Part shown: positions 51,825-59,794 of the stretch, one piece after another
Layout: each line of letters begins with the position of its first letter
How positions within the stretch are numbered: the first letter of the stretch is position 1
Position numbers and translations under genes: made by a program
Notes under the pieces: model-generated
Told to the model about the DNA's origin: nothing
What the model saw: only the letters and a program-made list of their open reading frames with translations
Databases searched by the model: none
Origin: BOG-931 sp963761525
Lineage (GTDB): Bacteria; Pseudomonadota; Alphaproteobacteria; Rhizobiales; Xanthobacteraceae
Direction: 5' to 3'
NCBI GenBank assembly: GCA_963761525.1
Contig: CAVXHG010000006.1
Location: 186,001 to 250,000, forward strand
DNA: 64,000 nt

Positions 51825-53393
51825 CTATTGCGCCAGCGACGAGATCGCGACGTTAACCGCGCCGTTGGCATTGGTGATCACACGCATCGTCCTGTCGTCA
51901 TAAGCGATGCCGGCGAGGCGCAGATCGGTGATGGTGACACTACCACTGACACCGTTCGCCTGGCTCGCGAAGCTGGTTACCGCCGCTGCGAGCCGTTTCT
52001 TCGCATCCGCGGCAAACGGCTTGAGATCGATCACCGCCTTGTCCGCCAAGGTTTGTTTCAGATAGGGCGCCGCCGCCTGCGCAGCCGCACCGAGAAGCCC
52101 GAATGCGGCCTGCGACTGCACATCGAGCGCAATATCGGTAAAGCGCAGGATTTGCTGGTCCTGATCGAGTACCGGCTTGCCATAGATATGCAGAGTGGCG
52201 TCAGCGCCAAAGAAGCTGAACAATCCGCGTTTCTTGACATTGACCAAGAGCGAGATCAGCAACTTGTCGCCGGATGCCGTAATTTTCGACTGTTTGATGG
52301 TCACTGCAAACGAACCGCTGCCATCTTCCGGGAACGTCTTGCCGCCGATCTGCGCCTGCAGCAGCCGGCTCACTTCGGTGAACGGAATATCGATCGGGAC
52401 GGCGATATTGACGTTGCCTTCACTTCCTTGCTGCACCAGATCGAGCTGCTGCGGGAACGGACAGTTCGGTTTGGTCTCGTTTGGAACGATACGGGTTTCC
52501 GCCTGCACCCCGACCAGCAGCGTCACTGCGTTGGCGTCGATCTTCGGTTGCGCGGCGATGGCGCGCGTCGGCCGCACCTCAAGCCACAAATTGGGCATGC
52601 CTTGACCAGCCGCGCCGAGTGAAATGGCCCGGCAGAGCTTGGTCCATTCATTGCGCGCGGCGTTCTCGATGAACGGATCGTTGCGCAGCCGGGTTTCGAG
52701 CGTGTTGGTTTGATCGCGCACGAGGCCATCGAGCACTGGCTTGACCTGATTGCCGACACTCAGCTTGAGGCCCGCGATTGGCAGCACCACGTCGACAATG
52801 TTGACCTGCGCCGCGAGGTTCGGCGCCAACCGCCAGTTCGACGAAATCGTCGGCCGCGAGGTCGTCGTCACACTACCCTGGATATCGGTCTTCTGGTCGA
52901 ACGCCTTGCCGGCGAGGTTTTGTATCTTCTGCCCGACATCGCCGCCGAGCAAATTACCGACCGCACTGCCGACCGCGCTGACACCATTGCCGGCAGCACC
53001 GGTCAGCGTGCCGAGCGCCTCGAACGTGCCGGTAAGCGGCGTCGAGACGGTAAGCACGCCCGGCTGCCCCGATACGTTGAGTGGTCCGCGCGCGACGGTA
53101 AAATTCAATTTCGCATCGGACATAACTTTCGAGAGCGGATTTTGCGGCTTGCCGGATAAGTTGCGCGGCGCGTGCGCATCAAGCGCCTCACGGATCGCGT
53201 TCAGCGCGACGGCGGCAGGCGCCAGCACAACCGAAGTACCGGTCAGCGGTTGCAATGGCGGCATCGCGACCAGCGCAGGCTGGTCCTGTTGCAGTGCGGG
53301 CGTGCCTGGCCATAGCGCATTCAACAGCAACGTCGCGCCGATGAAGGACACGACAACAATGGCCGCGCCAGGAAGGATGGTGCGAAAATTCAT
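51825..53393 (-). CDS. DUF4403 family periplasmic protein
   Basis: 522 residues. An N-terminal membrane anchor (GAAIVVVSFIGATLLLNALWP) precedes long beta-rich repeats of the DUF4403 family (GPLNVSGQPGVLTVSTPLTG, NVNIAVPIDIPFTEVSRLL, FGADATLHIYGKPVLD). Members are thought to be envelope proteins with lipid-binding-like tubular folds; the function is open. It is convergent with the dismutase gene, with 6 bases between stops. No operon partner. Confidence 0.85.
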   Translation of the reverse strand: MNFRTILPGAAIVVVSFIGATLLLNALWPGTPALQQDQPALVAMPPLQPLTGTSVVLAPAAVALNAIREALDAHAPRNLSGKPQNPLSKVMSDAKLNFTVARGPLNVSGQPGVLTVSTPLTGTFEALGTLTGAAGNGVSAVGSAVGNLLGGDVGQKIQNLAGKAFDQKTDIQGSVTTTSRPTISSNWRLAPNLAAQVNIVDVVLPIAGLKLSVGNQVKPVLDGLVRDQTNTLETRLRNDPFIENAARNEWTKLCRAISLGAAGQGMPNLWLEVRPTRAIAAQPKIDANAVTLLVGVQAETRIVPNETKPNCPFPQQLDLVQQGSEGNVNIAVPIDIPFTEVSRLLQAQIGGKTFPEDGSGSFAVTIKQSKITASGDKLLISLLVNVKKRGLFSFFGADATLHIYGKPVLDQDQQILRFTDIALDVQSQAAFGLLGAAAQAAAPYLKQTLADKAVIDLKPFAADAKKRLAAAVTSFASQANGVSGSVTITDLRLAGIAYDDRTMRVITNANGAVNVAISSLAQ

Positions 53394-53540
53394 GAAGTCC
53401 GCTGGTAGCGACTTCGCTAACCGCAGTCTATGCGAAATGATGCCGCGTCAGAAGCACGATCTTACCGCGCTTGTGTCGGCAGATGCCTGCAAGCATTTGG
53501 TGCGGTGCACGCCTTCGTGCATCCACGCGGCAAATCAGCT

Positions 53541-54029
53541 TCAAATAACAGGGCGAAATTTCCGCACTGCCGCGAAACCGAGAATAAGAAAGAATGCCAG
53601 CACCGCGACTTGCGCGACCACGAACGGCGGCTCCGATTGCGTCGGCGCCAATTGATGAAGCGCGGGAACCTTGAGAAACGCCTGGATGACGCCGACGAAC
53701 GCATCGAGATACAGCGCCGCCATCGCAGTCACGACATAAATCCATCGCCAGGCGCCAGCGAGATGAAACAGATAGTAGCCCGCGACGGCGACGGCGAGCA
53801 GCACCAGAGACAGGCTGCCGACTGCCCGCGGCGGGTCGAATCCGAACGGCGGCAATGGAAAACCGGTTACACTTGTTAGAATTGTTGTTGCCAGAAATAG
53901 CGCCGTCCAGCCGCCACGTGCTTGCCCTTTCAACAAGCCGTAGAGCACGACCAAGCCGGCAACGAGCGCGATCAGGCTCAATGCCACGTGAATTTGCAAA
54001 AGCAGATGTGTCGGAATTCCCCAGGTCAT
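53541..54029 (-). CDS. hypothetical four-span membrane protein
   Basis: 162 residues with four to five spans (LLLQIHVALSLIALVAGLVVLYGLL, WTALFLATTILTSVTGFPLPPFGF, SLVLLAVAVAGYYLF, WIYVVTAMAALYLDAFVGVIQAF, VVAQVAVLAFFLILGFAAV). A His in helix 1 and one in YYLFHLAG could bind heme, as in small DUF2306-like proteins, but this is speculative. The ATG is preceded by GAGGATGCC. It lies 56 bases downstream of the GlcG-like gene on the same strand. Confidence 0.7.
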   Translation of the reverse strand: MTWGIPTHLLLQIHVALSLIALVAGLVVLYGLLKGQARGGWTALFLATTILTSVTGFPLPPFGFDPPRAVGSLSLVLLAVAVAGYYLFHLAGAWRWIYVVTAMAALYLDAFVGVIQAFLKVPALHQLAPTQSEPPFVVAQVAVLAFFLILGFAAVRKFRPVI

Positions 54030-54085
54030 TTTGGCATCCTCGCCCAATTCCTCAAAGCCCGTCTACGCTTCGTAGCGTTGCACCG

Positions 54086-54526
54086 CTATCGCAGTCTGTC
54101 CGCAATCCTGGCGATTCCGGCATCGGCACATTCTTCATCGTGAATTGAACCGGGCGATCCAGCGATGCCAACTGCACCAGCCAGTTCGCTACCGGCATGG
54201 ATCGGCACGCCGCCGCCGACCATTAGCACCTCGTTGAGATAGACAAGATGCGGATCGGGCACTCCGCTGCGTTCGTCGATGGCCTTCGCCATGATCGAGG
54301 TGCGTGTGTTTGCACTGGCCGCGGTATAGGCCTTGCGGTGCGATGAATCGAGCAAATGAGGCCCGGCGTTGTCGGTTCGAAGCTGAACCAGCAACCGCCC
54401 GCTACGATCTGTCACCGCAATTGCGACGTTATAATTGCGCTTGCGTGCTTCATCGAGCGATGCCTTGGCAAGCTCCAGCGCAAGGTCGACACTTATAGTT
54501 CGCTGGACAAGCACTTCGCCGCTCAT
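54086..54526 (-). CDS. GlcG/HbpS family heme-binding-like protein
   Basis: 146 residues. The family pattern is AVTDRSGRLLVQLRTDNAGPHLLDSSHRKAYTAA, the middle KAID...SGVPDP and the C-terminal GGGVPIHAGSELAGAVGIAGSPGSIHDEECADAGI. It is a small alpha/beta protein known as GlcG or HbpS. Some members bind heme or are linked to glycolate or alkyl degradation. The ATG has GAGGG before it. It starts 10 bases after the alpha/beta hydrolase stop, so they form one operon. Confidence 0.85.
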   Translation of the reverse strand: MSGEVLVQRTISVDLALELAKASLDEARKRNYNVAIAVTDRSGRLLVQLRTDNAGPHLLDSSHRKAYTAASANTRTSIMAKAIDERSGVPDPHLVYLNEVLMVGGGVPIHAGSELAGAVGIAGSPGSIHDEECADAGIARIADRLR

Positions 54527-54536
54527 GACTTTACCC

Positions 54537-55397
54537 TCACTGTTTTTGCAGAAACTTGACGATCGTGTCGGTCGTTTGTCGCGGCTGCTCTTCCATAATC
54601 CAGTGGCCGGATCCTCTGATAGCGCCAGCCGTAACATCCGTTGCGACGAGACGCATGATGTCCGCCATCTGCGGACCAAAGGAATGATCGCCGCCAAGAG
54701 CGAGCACCGGCATCGGCAACTTGCCCGCCGCGGCGAACGCTTTGTTGTCCTCTGCGTCCTGGTTGAACGCAGCAAACTGCTGGAACGCGCAATGCATCGC
54801 CTTGGGCCGGGCATAGAGACGCGCGTAATGGCGGCGCGTCGCTTCCTTGATCGATTTCGGATTGGCGGACATCTCGTTCCAGAACCGGTCGAGATAGATG
54901 CGCTCGCGGCCTTTCACCAGACGCTCGATATCCGGGCCGCGGAAATTGAAGTGCCACAATGCCGGACTGCGAATAATGTCATCCCACGGACCAATGCCCG
55001 GCAGCGGCGCGTCGATGACGATCCAACGCTTCACGCGCTTGGTAAATTGCGCCGCAAGCGCATAGCCGACCATGTTGCCGATGTCATGGGTCACGAGATC
55101 TGCGGCTTCGACCTTGAGCTTGTCCAGAATGCGAGCCATGTCGCGGGCCTGCGCCTTCTTCTCGTAGCCGTTCTCGGGATGCGACGAGAGACCCATGCCG
55201 CGCAGATCAGGCACTACGACAGTGCGATGCTGATAGAGCTCGGCTGCGACCGGCGCCCACATGTCTCCGGTGTCGCCGAACCCGTGCAACATGAGCACGG
55301 CGGGGCCAGCTCCCCCGGAGCGGGTGTAAATTGTCGCGCCGTCTAATTTGATATTTTGCGATTTGAAGTTTTGCGGAAACGAGACAAGATGTTGCAT
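54537..55397 (-). CDS. alpha/beta hydrolase, epoxide hydrolase/haloacetate dehalogenase subgroup
   Basis: 286 residues. It has HGFGDTGDMW (oxyanion loop), LVTHDIGNMVGYA with Asp rather than Ser at the nucleophile elbow, and the catalytic His in GSGHWIMEEQP. The Asp nucleophile places it with epoxide hydrolases and dehalogenases, not esterases. WHFNFRGPDIERLVKGRERIYLDRFW is the cap domain. It would hydrolyse an epoxide or C-halogen bond; the substrate is unknown. It is the first gene of a three-gene operon with the GlcG-like and membrane protein genes. Confidence 0.88.
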   Translation of the reverse strand: MQHLVSFPQNFKSQNIKLDGATIYTRSGGAGPAVLMLHGFGDTGDMWAPVAAELYQHRTVVVPDLRGMGLSSHPENGYEKKAQARDMARILDKLKVEAADLVTHDIGNMVGYALAAQFTKRVKRWIVIDAPLPGIGPWDDIIRSPALWHFNFRGPDIERLVKGRERIYLDRFWNEMSANPKSIKEATRRHYARLYARPKAMHCAFQQFAAFNQDAEDNKAFAAAGKLPMPVLALGGDHSFGPQMADIMRLVATDVTAGAIRGSGHWIMEEQPRQTTDTIVKFLQKQ

Positions 55398-55572
55398 GGA
55401 TCGCCGCCCCCAGCGTTAGCATGCGCACTTACAATACTTGACAAACTAGAGCCTACGGCGTTTGCCCGGCTACTTCAACGCAACGGGCGTTGTGCATTGC
55501 AGATGACCGGCAGACTGCTTAACTGTGCGGCGTGAGCCCTCCAAGGGGCTATATCAGCAACCGGCACGGCGC

Positions 55573-56010
55573 ATGTCTCCTCTGTCACTCCTGCTCAACT
55601 TGCTCTGGGTCATTTTCGGCGGCCTTTGGATGTCGGTGGGCTGGCTGATCGCCGCGGCAATTATGGCGATCACTATTATTGGCATCCCGTGGGCGCGAGC
55701 GGCGTTCAATATCGCGTCCTACACCATGCTACCGTTTGGCAGGAAAGCGGTTTCACGCGCCGAACATCTCGGTGGCCCTGATGTTGGCACCGGACCCTTT
55801 GGACTACTTGGCAATATCATCTGGTTCGTGCTGGCAGGCTGGTGGCTGGCGCTCGGCCATTTGATCACGGCCATCCTGCTCGCTGTCACGATCATCGGCA
55901 TCCCGTTCGCGTGGGTGCATCTCAAGCTTGCCGGCATCTCGCTGTGGCCAATCGGCAAGATGATTGTCGACGCCAACGACACGCCGTTACGCTATTCACG
56001 TCCGCAATAA
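55573..56010 (+). CDS. YccF domain-containing inner membrane protein
   Basis: 145 residues with two copies of the YccF motif: NLLWVIFGGLWMSVGWLIAA...ITIIGIPWARAAFNIA and NIIWFVLAGWWLALGHLITA...VTIIGIPFAWVHLKLA. Each unit is a pair of membrane spans. The family is conserved in bacteria; its function is unknown. The frame is open further upstream, but the ATG before SPLSLLLNLLW fits the family. A DUF1993 gene follows after 36 bases. Confidence 0.88.
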   Translation: MSPLSLLLNLLWVIFGGLWMSVGWLIAAAIMAITIIGIPWARAAFNIASYTMLPFGRKAVSRAEHLGGPDVGTGPFGLLGNIIWFVLAGWWLALGHLITAILLAVTIIGIPFAWVHLKLAGISLWPIGKMIVDANDTPLRYSRPQ

Positions 56011-56046
56011 CGCGTATTCACCTCCCCAAACTTAAAGGAACGTCCG

Positions 56047-56571
56047 ATGCCGTTTTCGATGTCGCAAACCGCGTTGCCTACCTTCGAAATTACCCTCAAT
56101 GCCTTGTCCGGCATTCTCGAAAAAGCTGAAGCTTTTGCCAAGGCGAAGAAAATCGACGAGTCGGTTCTGCTGCGCTCGCGCTTGGCACCGGATATGTTTG
56201 ACCTTGCGCGCCAGGTGCAGATCGCGACCGACGGCGCCAAGCGCGGCTCCGCACGGCTCGCCGGTGTCGATGCCCCGGTCTACGAGGACAACGAAACCAC
56301 GTTGGCGCAGTTGCGTGCGCGCATCGCCAAAACCGTCGCTTTCCTGAAAACGATCGACTCCAAAAAGATCGATGCCACCGCTGACAAGGAGGTGGTGTTT
56401 CCGCTAGGCCCCGAAAAGAAAGGCCACATGAAAGGCGACGATTACCTCAACCACTTCGTGCTACCGAATTTCTATTTCCACTGCACCGCCGCATACGCAA
56501 TTCTGCGCCATCTTGGCGTCGAGGTTGGCAAGCAGGATTTCCTCGGACAAATTCCGATCAAGATCGCGTAG
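56047..56571 (+). CDS. DUF1993 family protein
   Basis: 174 residues. LNALSGILEKAEAFAKAKKIDESVLLRSRLAPDMFDLARQVQIATD is the conserved DUF1993 N-terminus; KGDDYLNHFVLPNFYFHCTAAYAILRHLGVEVGKQDFLG is the C-terminal motif. It resembles the DinB four-helix fold. The His residues in the last block could hold a metal. AAAGGAA precedes the ATG. The function is unknown. Confidence 0.9.
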   Translation: MPFSMSQTALPTFEITLNALSGILEKAEAFAKAKKIDESVLLRSRLAPDMFDLARQVQIATDGAKRGSARLAGVDAPVYEDNETTLAQLRARIAKTVAFLKTIDSKKIDATADKEVVFPLGPEKKGHMKGDDYLNHFVLPNFYFHCTAAYAILRHLGVEVGKQDFLGQIPIKIA

Positions 56572-56588
56572 GCAAGCAACACTCAACC

Positions 56589-56617
56589 GTCATGCCCGGA
56601 ACCAGTCCGGGCATGAC
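56589..56617. repeat. perfect 12-bp palindrome (REP-like)
   Basis: GTCATGCCCGGA-ACCAG-TCCGGGCATGAC between the DUF1993 and DUF2277 genes. It could terminate the first gene, but no T-run follows. Its half-site resembles that of the element at 12766. Confidence 0.85.
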
Positions 56618-56641
56618 GCAAGTGATCCAGCGGGGAGACCC

Positions 56642-56908
56642 ATGTGCCGCAATATCCGCACTTTGTTTAACTTTGAGCCGCCGGCAACCGAGGAGGAAAT
56701 CCAGGCCTCCGCAGTTCAGTTTGTCCGCAAGCTCAGCGGCTTTACGCGGCCATCTCAAGCCAACGAGGCCGCGTTCAATCACGCTGTCGATGAGATTGCA
56801 GGCGCCGCGCGGCGGCTATTGAACGCGCTCGAAACCGCCAGCCCGGCCAAAAACCGCGAACAGGAAGCGGAAAAGGCCCGCGCCCGCGCCCGTGAGCGTT
56901 TTGCCTGA
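56642..56908 (+). CDS. DUF2277 family protein
   Basis: 88 residues: MCRNIRTLFNFEPPATEEEIQ is the conserved start of DUF2277, then QFVRKLSGFTRPSQANEAAFNHAVDEI. A Lys/Glu/Arg-rich tail follows (EAEKARARARERFA). It is a small helical cytoplasmic protein. GGGGAGACCC precedes the ATG. No function is known. Confidence 0.88.
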   Translation: MCRNIRTLFNFEPPATEEEIQASAVQFVRKLSGFTRPSQANEAAFNHAVDEIAGAARRLLNALETASPAKNREQEAEKARARARERFA

Positions 56909-56933
56909 AGCGCCAGATGCGCTGAGCGATCTG

Positions 56934-57905
56934 CTACTCGGCCTTGATCCCGGCGGCTTTGATGATCGGCCACCATTTTTCGGTTTCTGACCGGTAGTAA
57001 GTTGCCAGCGCTTCCGGTGTTTGTTGTTCACGCGGGACAATATCCTGGCCGACGTCGGCAAGCCGCTTGCGCACCGCCGGATCGGCAAGCGCGTCCATGC
57101 CGGCGGCGTTGAGCTTGGCGACGATGTCCTTCGGCGTGCCTTTCGGCACCCACAACGAGTGCCACGGCGTCAGGTGTAGGCCCGGCAGGCCCGCCTCATC
57201 GACTGTCGGCACGTCCGGCGCGACCGCAGCGCGTTTATCCGCGGTCACAGCATAGCCTCTTACGCTGCCGCTGCGGATTTGCGGTACCGCATCCGAAGGC
57301 TGATCAAACAGCAAATCCAGGCGACCAGCCAATAGATCCTGCATCGCCGGCGCGAGGCCGCGATAAGGCACGATCTGGATTTGTGCGCCGGTTTGCTGCT
57401 GCAGCAGATAGCCGGCGACCTGATCGGTGCCGCCAGCGCTGCCTTGCAGGATGGGGTTGGGACTGGCCTTCAACCACGCAATCAACTCTTTCAAGTTGTT
57501 GGCCGGAATATCGGTCCTGGACAACAGCAGCAGCGGAGTTTGCGTGAGCCAGATCACTGGATCGAAATCCCGGAATACGTCGTATTGCACTTTGTAGATG
57601 ACCGGCGTGACCACGTGGGTGGACCACGTCGCGAGATCAAGCGTGTAGCCATCCGCGGCGGCGCGCGCGACGCGGCCCGCCGCAATCGTTCCGCCGGCGC
57701 CGGTAACGTTTTCGATGACGACGGCCTGGCCGAGCGAACGGCTCATCCGGTCGGCGATAACCCGCGCGATGGTGTCGGTCGGACCGCCTGCAGCAAACGG
57801 AACGATCATGGTGATCGGGCGTGACGGAAAGTCTTCCGCCTGCGCGGAGGTGACGCTTGCAAAAATCGCGATGCTTGCAAGCACTGCGTGTATCATTTTA
57901 TTCAT
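56934..57905 (-). CDS. Bug family tripartite tricarboxylate transporter substrate-binding protein
   Basis: 323 residues: a signal peptide (HAVLASIAIFASVTSAQAE) then FPSRPITMIVPFAAGGPTD, VIENVTGAGGTIAAGRVARA and YRGLAPAMQDLLAGRLD. It ends KWWPIIKAAGIK, typical of TctC/Bug proteins. It is the second complete Bug gene in the window and again has no membrane subunits near. Its 3' end is convergent with the DUF2277 gene. Confidence 0.92.
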   Translation of the reverse strand: MNKMIHAVLASIAIFASVTSAQAEDFPSRPITMIVPFAAGGPTDTIARVIADRMSRSLGQAVVIENVTGAGGTIAAGRVARAAADGYTLDLATWSTHVVTPVIYKVQYDVFRDFDPVIWLTQTPLLLLSRTDIPANNLKELIAWLKASPNPILQGSAGGTDQVAGYLLQQQTGAQIQIVPYRGLAPAMQDLLAGRLDLLFDQPSDAVPQIRSGSVRGYAVTADKRAAVAPDVPTVDEAGLPGLHLTPWHSLWVPKGTPKDIVAKLNAAGMDALADPAVRKRLADVGQDIVPREQQTPEALATYYRSETEKWWPIIKAAGIKAE

Positions 57906-57989
57906 GAACGTGGCCCGATCCCCGGCCTGGTGAACAACAAGACTATGTACCTTGCATCAGGCCAAAGCGGAATGCGCTAATGTGCCTTG

Positions 57990-58090
57990 GAGCATGATCC
58001 GGAAAAGTGGAAGCCGGTTTTCCGAAAAGATCATGCTCAATCAAAATGCTAGAGCGACGATCGATTCAATCTAAAACGACTTCGCTCTAG
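57990..58090. repeat. double rhizobial intergenic palindrome
   Basis: First part: GAGCATGATC at 57990 pairs with GATCATGCTC at 58029, enclosing CGGAAAA/TTTTCCG. Second part: CTAGAGCGA at 58049 pairs with TCGCTCTAG at 58082. All stems are perfect. It is the RIME-like composite sequence common in rhizobial genomes and ends 22 bases before the TfoX-like gene. Confidence 0.88.
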
Positions 58091-58111
58091 TCCGGTCGAG
58101 GAGTAACCCGC

Positions 58112-58474
58112 TTGGATGCTGAATTAATCAGCGACCTGTTCGCGCAATTCGGCCCTGTGATGGTGCGGCGCATGTTCAGTGGCGCCGGCATCTTTCGCGA
58201 CGGGCTGATGTTCGGGCTTATTATCCGCGATGTGATCTATCTGAAGGCCGACGAAGGCAGCGTCGCCGGCTTCGAGCGCGAAGGCTGCGCGCCGTTCACC
58301 TATACCCGGGGCAAGGCGTCAGGCCGGCCAAGCCAGCATGCCTTGCCCTATTGGCGTCTGCCAGAACGGCTTTACGACGATCCGGAAGAGCTAGCGGTAT
58401 GGTCTCAGCGGGCGTTTGAGGCTGCACAACGGCAGAAGCTCAAGGCTCCCCGACGGAAAGGCCGCCGACAATGA
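58112..58474 (+). CDS. TfoX/Sxy N-terminal domain protein
   Basis: 120 residues, one TfoX N-terminal domain: LFAQFGPVMVRRMFSGAGIFRDGLMFGLI, DVIYLKADEGSVAGFE and PYWRLPERLYDDPEEL, with a basic tail. Sxy/TfoX proteins regulate competence in gammaproteobacteria. The alphaproteobacterial single-domain forms are of unknown use. The start is TTG with GAGGAG 8 bases upstream; no ATG is in frame. Its TGA overlaps the ATG of the YdeI-like gene. Confidence 0.85.
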   Translation: MDAELISDLFAQFGPVMVRRMFSGAGIFRDGLMFGLIIRDVIYLKADEGSVAGFEREGCAPFTYTRGKASGRPSQHALPYWRLPERLYDDPEELAVWSQRAFEAAQRQKLKAPRRKGRRQ

Positions 58475-59032
58475 AAATAATGAGCTTCACTACGACAAAA
58501 GAATTCCGCGCCTGGCTTGCGAAGAACCATAAGCTATCCGAGGGAATTCTGGTGCGAATTTACAAGAAAGAGTTCTGGCGTCGAAACCTTGACCTACGCG
58601 GAGGCGCTAGATCAGGCGCTTTGCTTCGGATGGATTGACGGACAGAAAAATCCCTACGACACAAAGTCATGGTTGCAAAAATTCACGCCCCGCCGGCCGA
58701 AAGGCAAGTGGTCTAAAAACAACACCCAGCACGTGGAACGTCTCATTGAGTCCGGCGACATGACTGCGGCTGGACTTAAAGAAGTGAAGGCTGCCAAGGC
58801 AGATGGGCGCTGGAAAGCCGCTTACGAATCCTCCAGCACGGCCAAGATACCGGACGACTTCCTGAAAGCGCTTGCATTCAACAAAAGTGCGGAAGCATTT
58901 TTCAAGACCCTCAACAGGACCAACCTCTATTCAATCGCTTATCGTCTGCAGACGGCAAAAAAGCCGGAGACCCGGCAAAAGCGGCTACGCGACATCGTTG
59001 AGAAGCTGGCGCGCGGTGAAAAATTTAATTGA
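58471..59032 (+). CDS. YdeI/OmpD-associated family protein with a +1 frameshift
   Basis: About 186 residues when reconstructed. The N-terminus MSFTTTKEFRAWLAKNH lies in one frame. From about 58570 the core TLTYAEALDQALCFGWIDGQKNPYD, KWSKNN and KRLRDIVEKLARGEKF runs in the next frame. An extra T in GAGTTCTGGC explains the break, as KKESGVETLTY would be the natural reading. The span is one base over a multiple of three. The ATG overlaps the TfoX-like stop, so they are coupled. The function of the YdeI family is poorly known. Confidence 0.8.
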
Positions 59033-59072
59033 ACAGTATTATCGTACACCTCAACCCGTATCGCTAACCGGC

Positions 59073-59753
59073 TCACGCGGTCCTGTCGCTGATCCATGCC
59101 GCGAGCGTATCGAGGACTTCGCCAAGAACCTCGGCATCCTTGCGTCCGCTTCGCGCCGGAACGTGAAAAGAGTGATCGGCACCATCAAAAAGTTTCAGCG
59201 TGGCGCGCGAGCCTAGTTTCTTGCAAACCGGACGCAATTCGCCGAGATCGGCCAGTGTGTCGCGCGTCCCTTGCAGGAATAGCATCGGGATTTTGATCTC
59301 GAACAGATGCTTGGCGCGGTCGCTCGACGGCTTCCCGGCCGGGTGCAAGGGAAAACCGAGGAAAGCAAGACCTTTAATCTGCAACGGCGCCAAAGCCTGA
59401 GCCTGCGAGGTCATGCGGCCGCCAAACGATTTGCCCCCGGCGATCAGTGGCAGTTTTGGGTGAAGCAGCGTCGCGGTATCGACGGCGGCGCGGACTGTCG
59501 CGTGCGCGACCGCAGGCGAATCCGGACGCTTCGACCCACGCTCCATGTAGGGAAACTGATAACGCAGCGTGCCGATCCCACGCACAGCAAGGCCTTCGGC
59601 AACCGCAGCCATGAACGGATGGGTCATGCCCGCGCCGGCGCCATGCGCCAGCACGTAGCAGGCCCGCGCGCGTGGCGGCGTCGTCAGGATGCCAGAAACG
59701 CAGATGCCGTTTTCACCAGTGATGGTGATGGACTTGTCGCCAGACGTGGACAT
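59073..59753 (-). CDS. alpha/beta family hydrolase (dienelactone hydrolase-like fold)
   Basis: 226 residues. It has LAHGAGAGMTHPFM (oxyanion region), the nucleophile elbow GGKSFGGRM with Ser, FLQGTRDTLADL and DGADHSFHVP with the catalytic His. The pattern is that of the KANL3/Tex30-type small hydrolases found in many bacteria. It is cytoplasmic; no signal peptide. It is convergent with the YdeI-like gene. Substrate unknown. Confidence 0.85.
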   Translation of the reverse strand: MSTSGDKSITITGENGICVSGILTTPPRARACYVLAHGAGAGMTHPFMAAVAEGLAVRGIGTLRYQFPYMERGSKRPDSPAVAHATVRAAVDTATLLHPKLPLIAGGKSFGGRMTSQAQALAPLQIKGLAFLGFPLHPAGKPSSDRAKHLFEIKIPMLFLQGTRDTLADLGELRPVCKKLGSRATLKLFDGADHSFHVPARSGRKDAEVLGEVLDTLAAWISDRTA

Positions 59754-59794
59754 TCAGGGCACCCTGACTTTCAAAATCCAAAACAGACTGCAGC

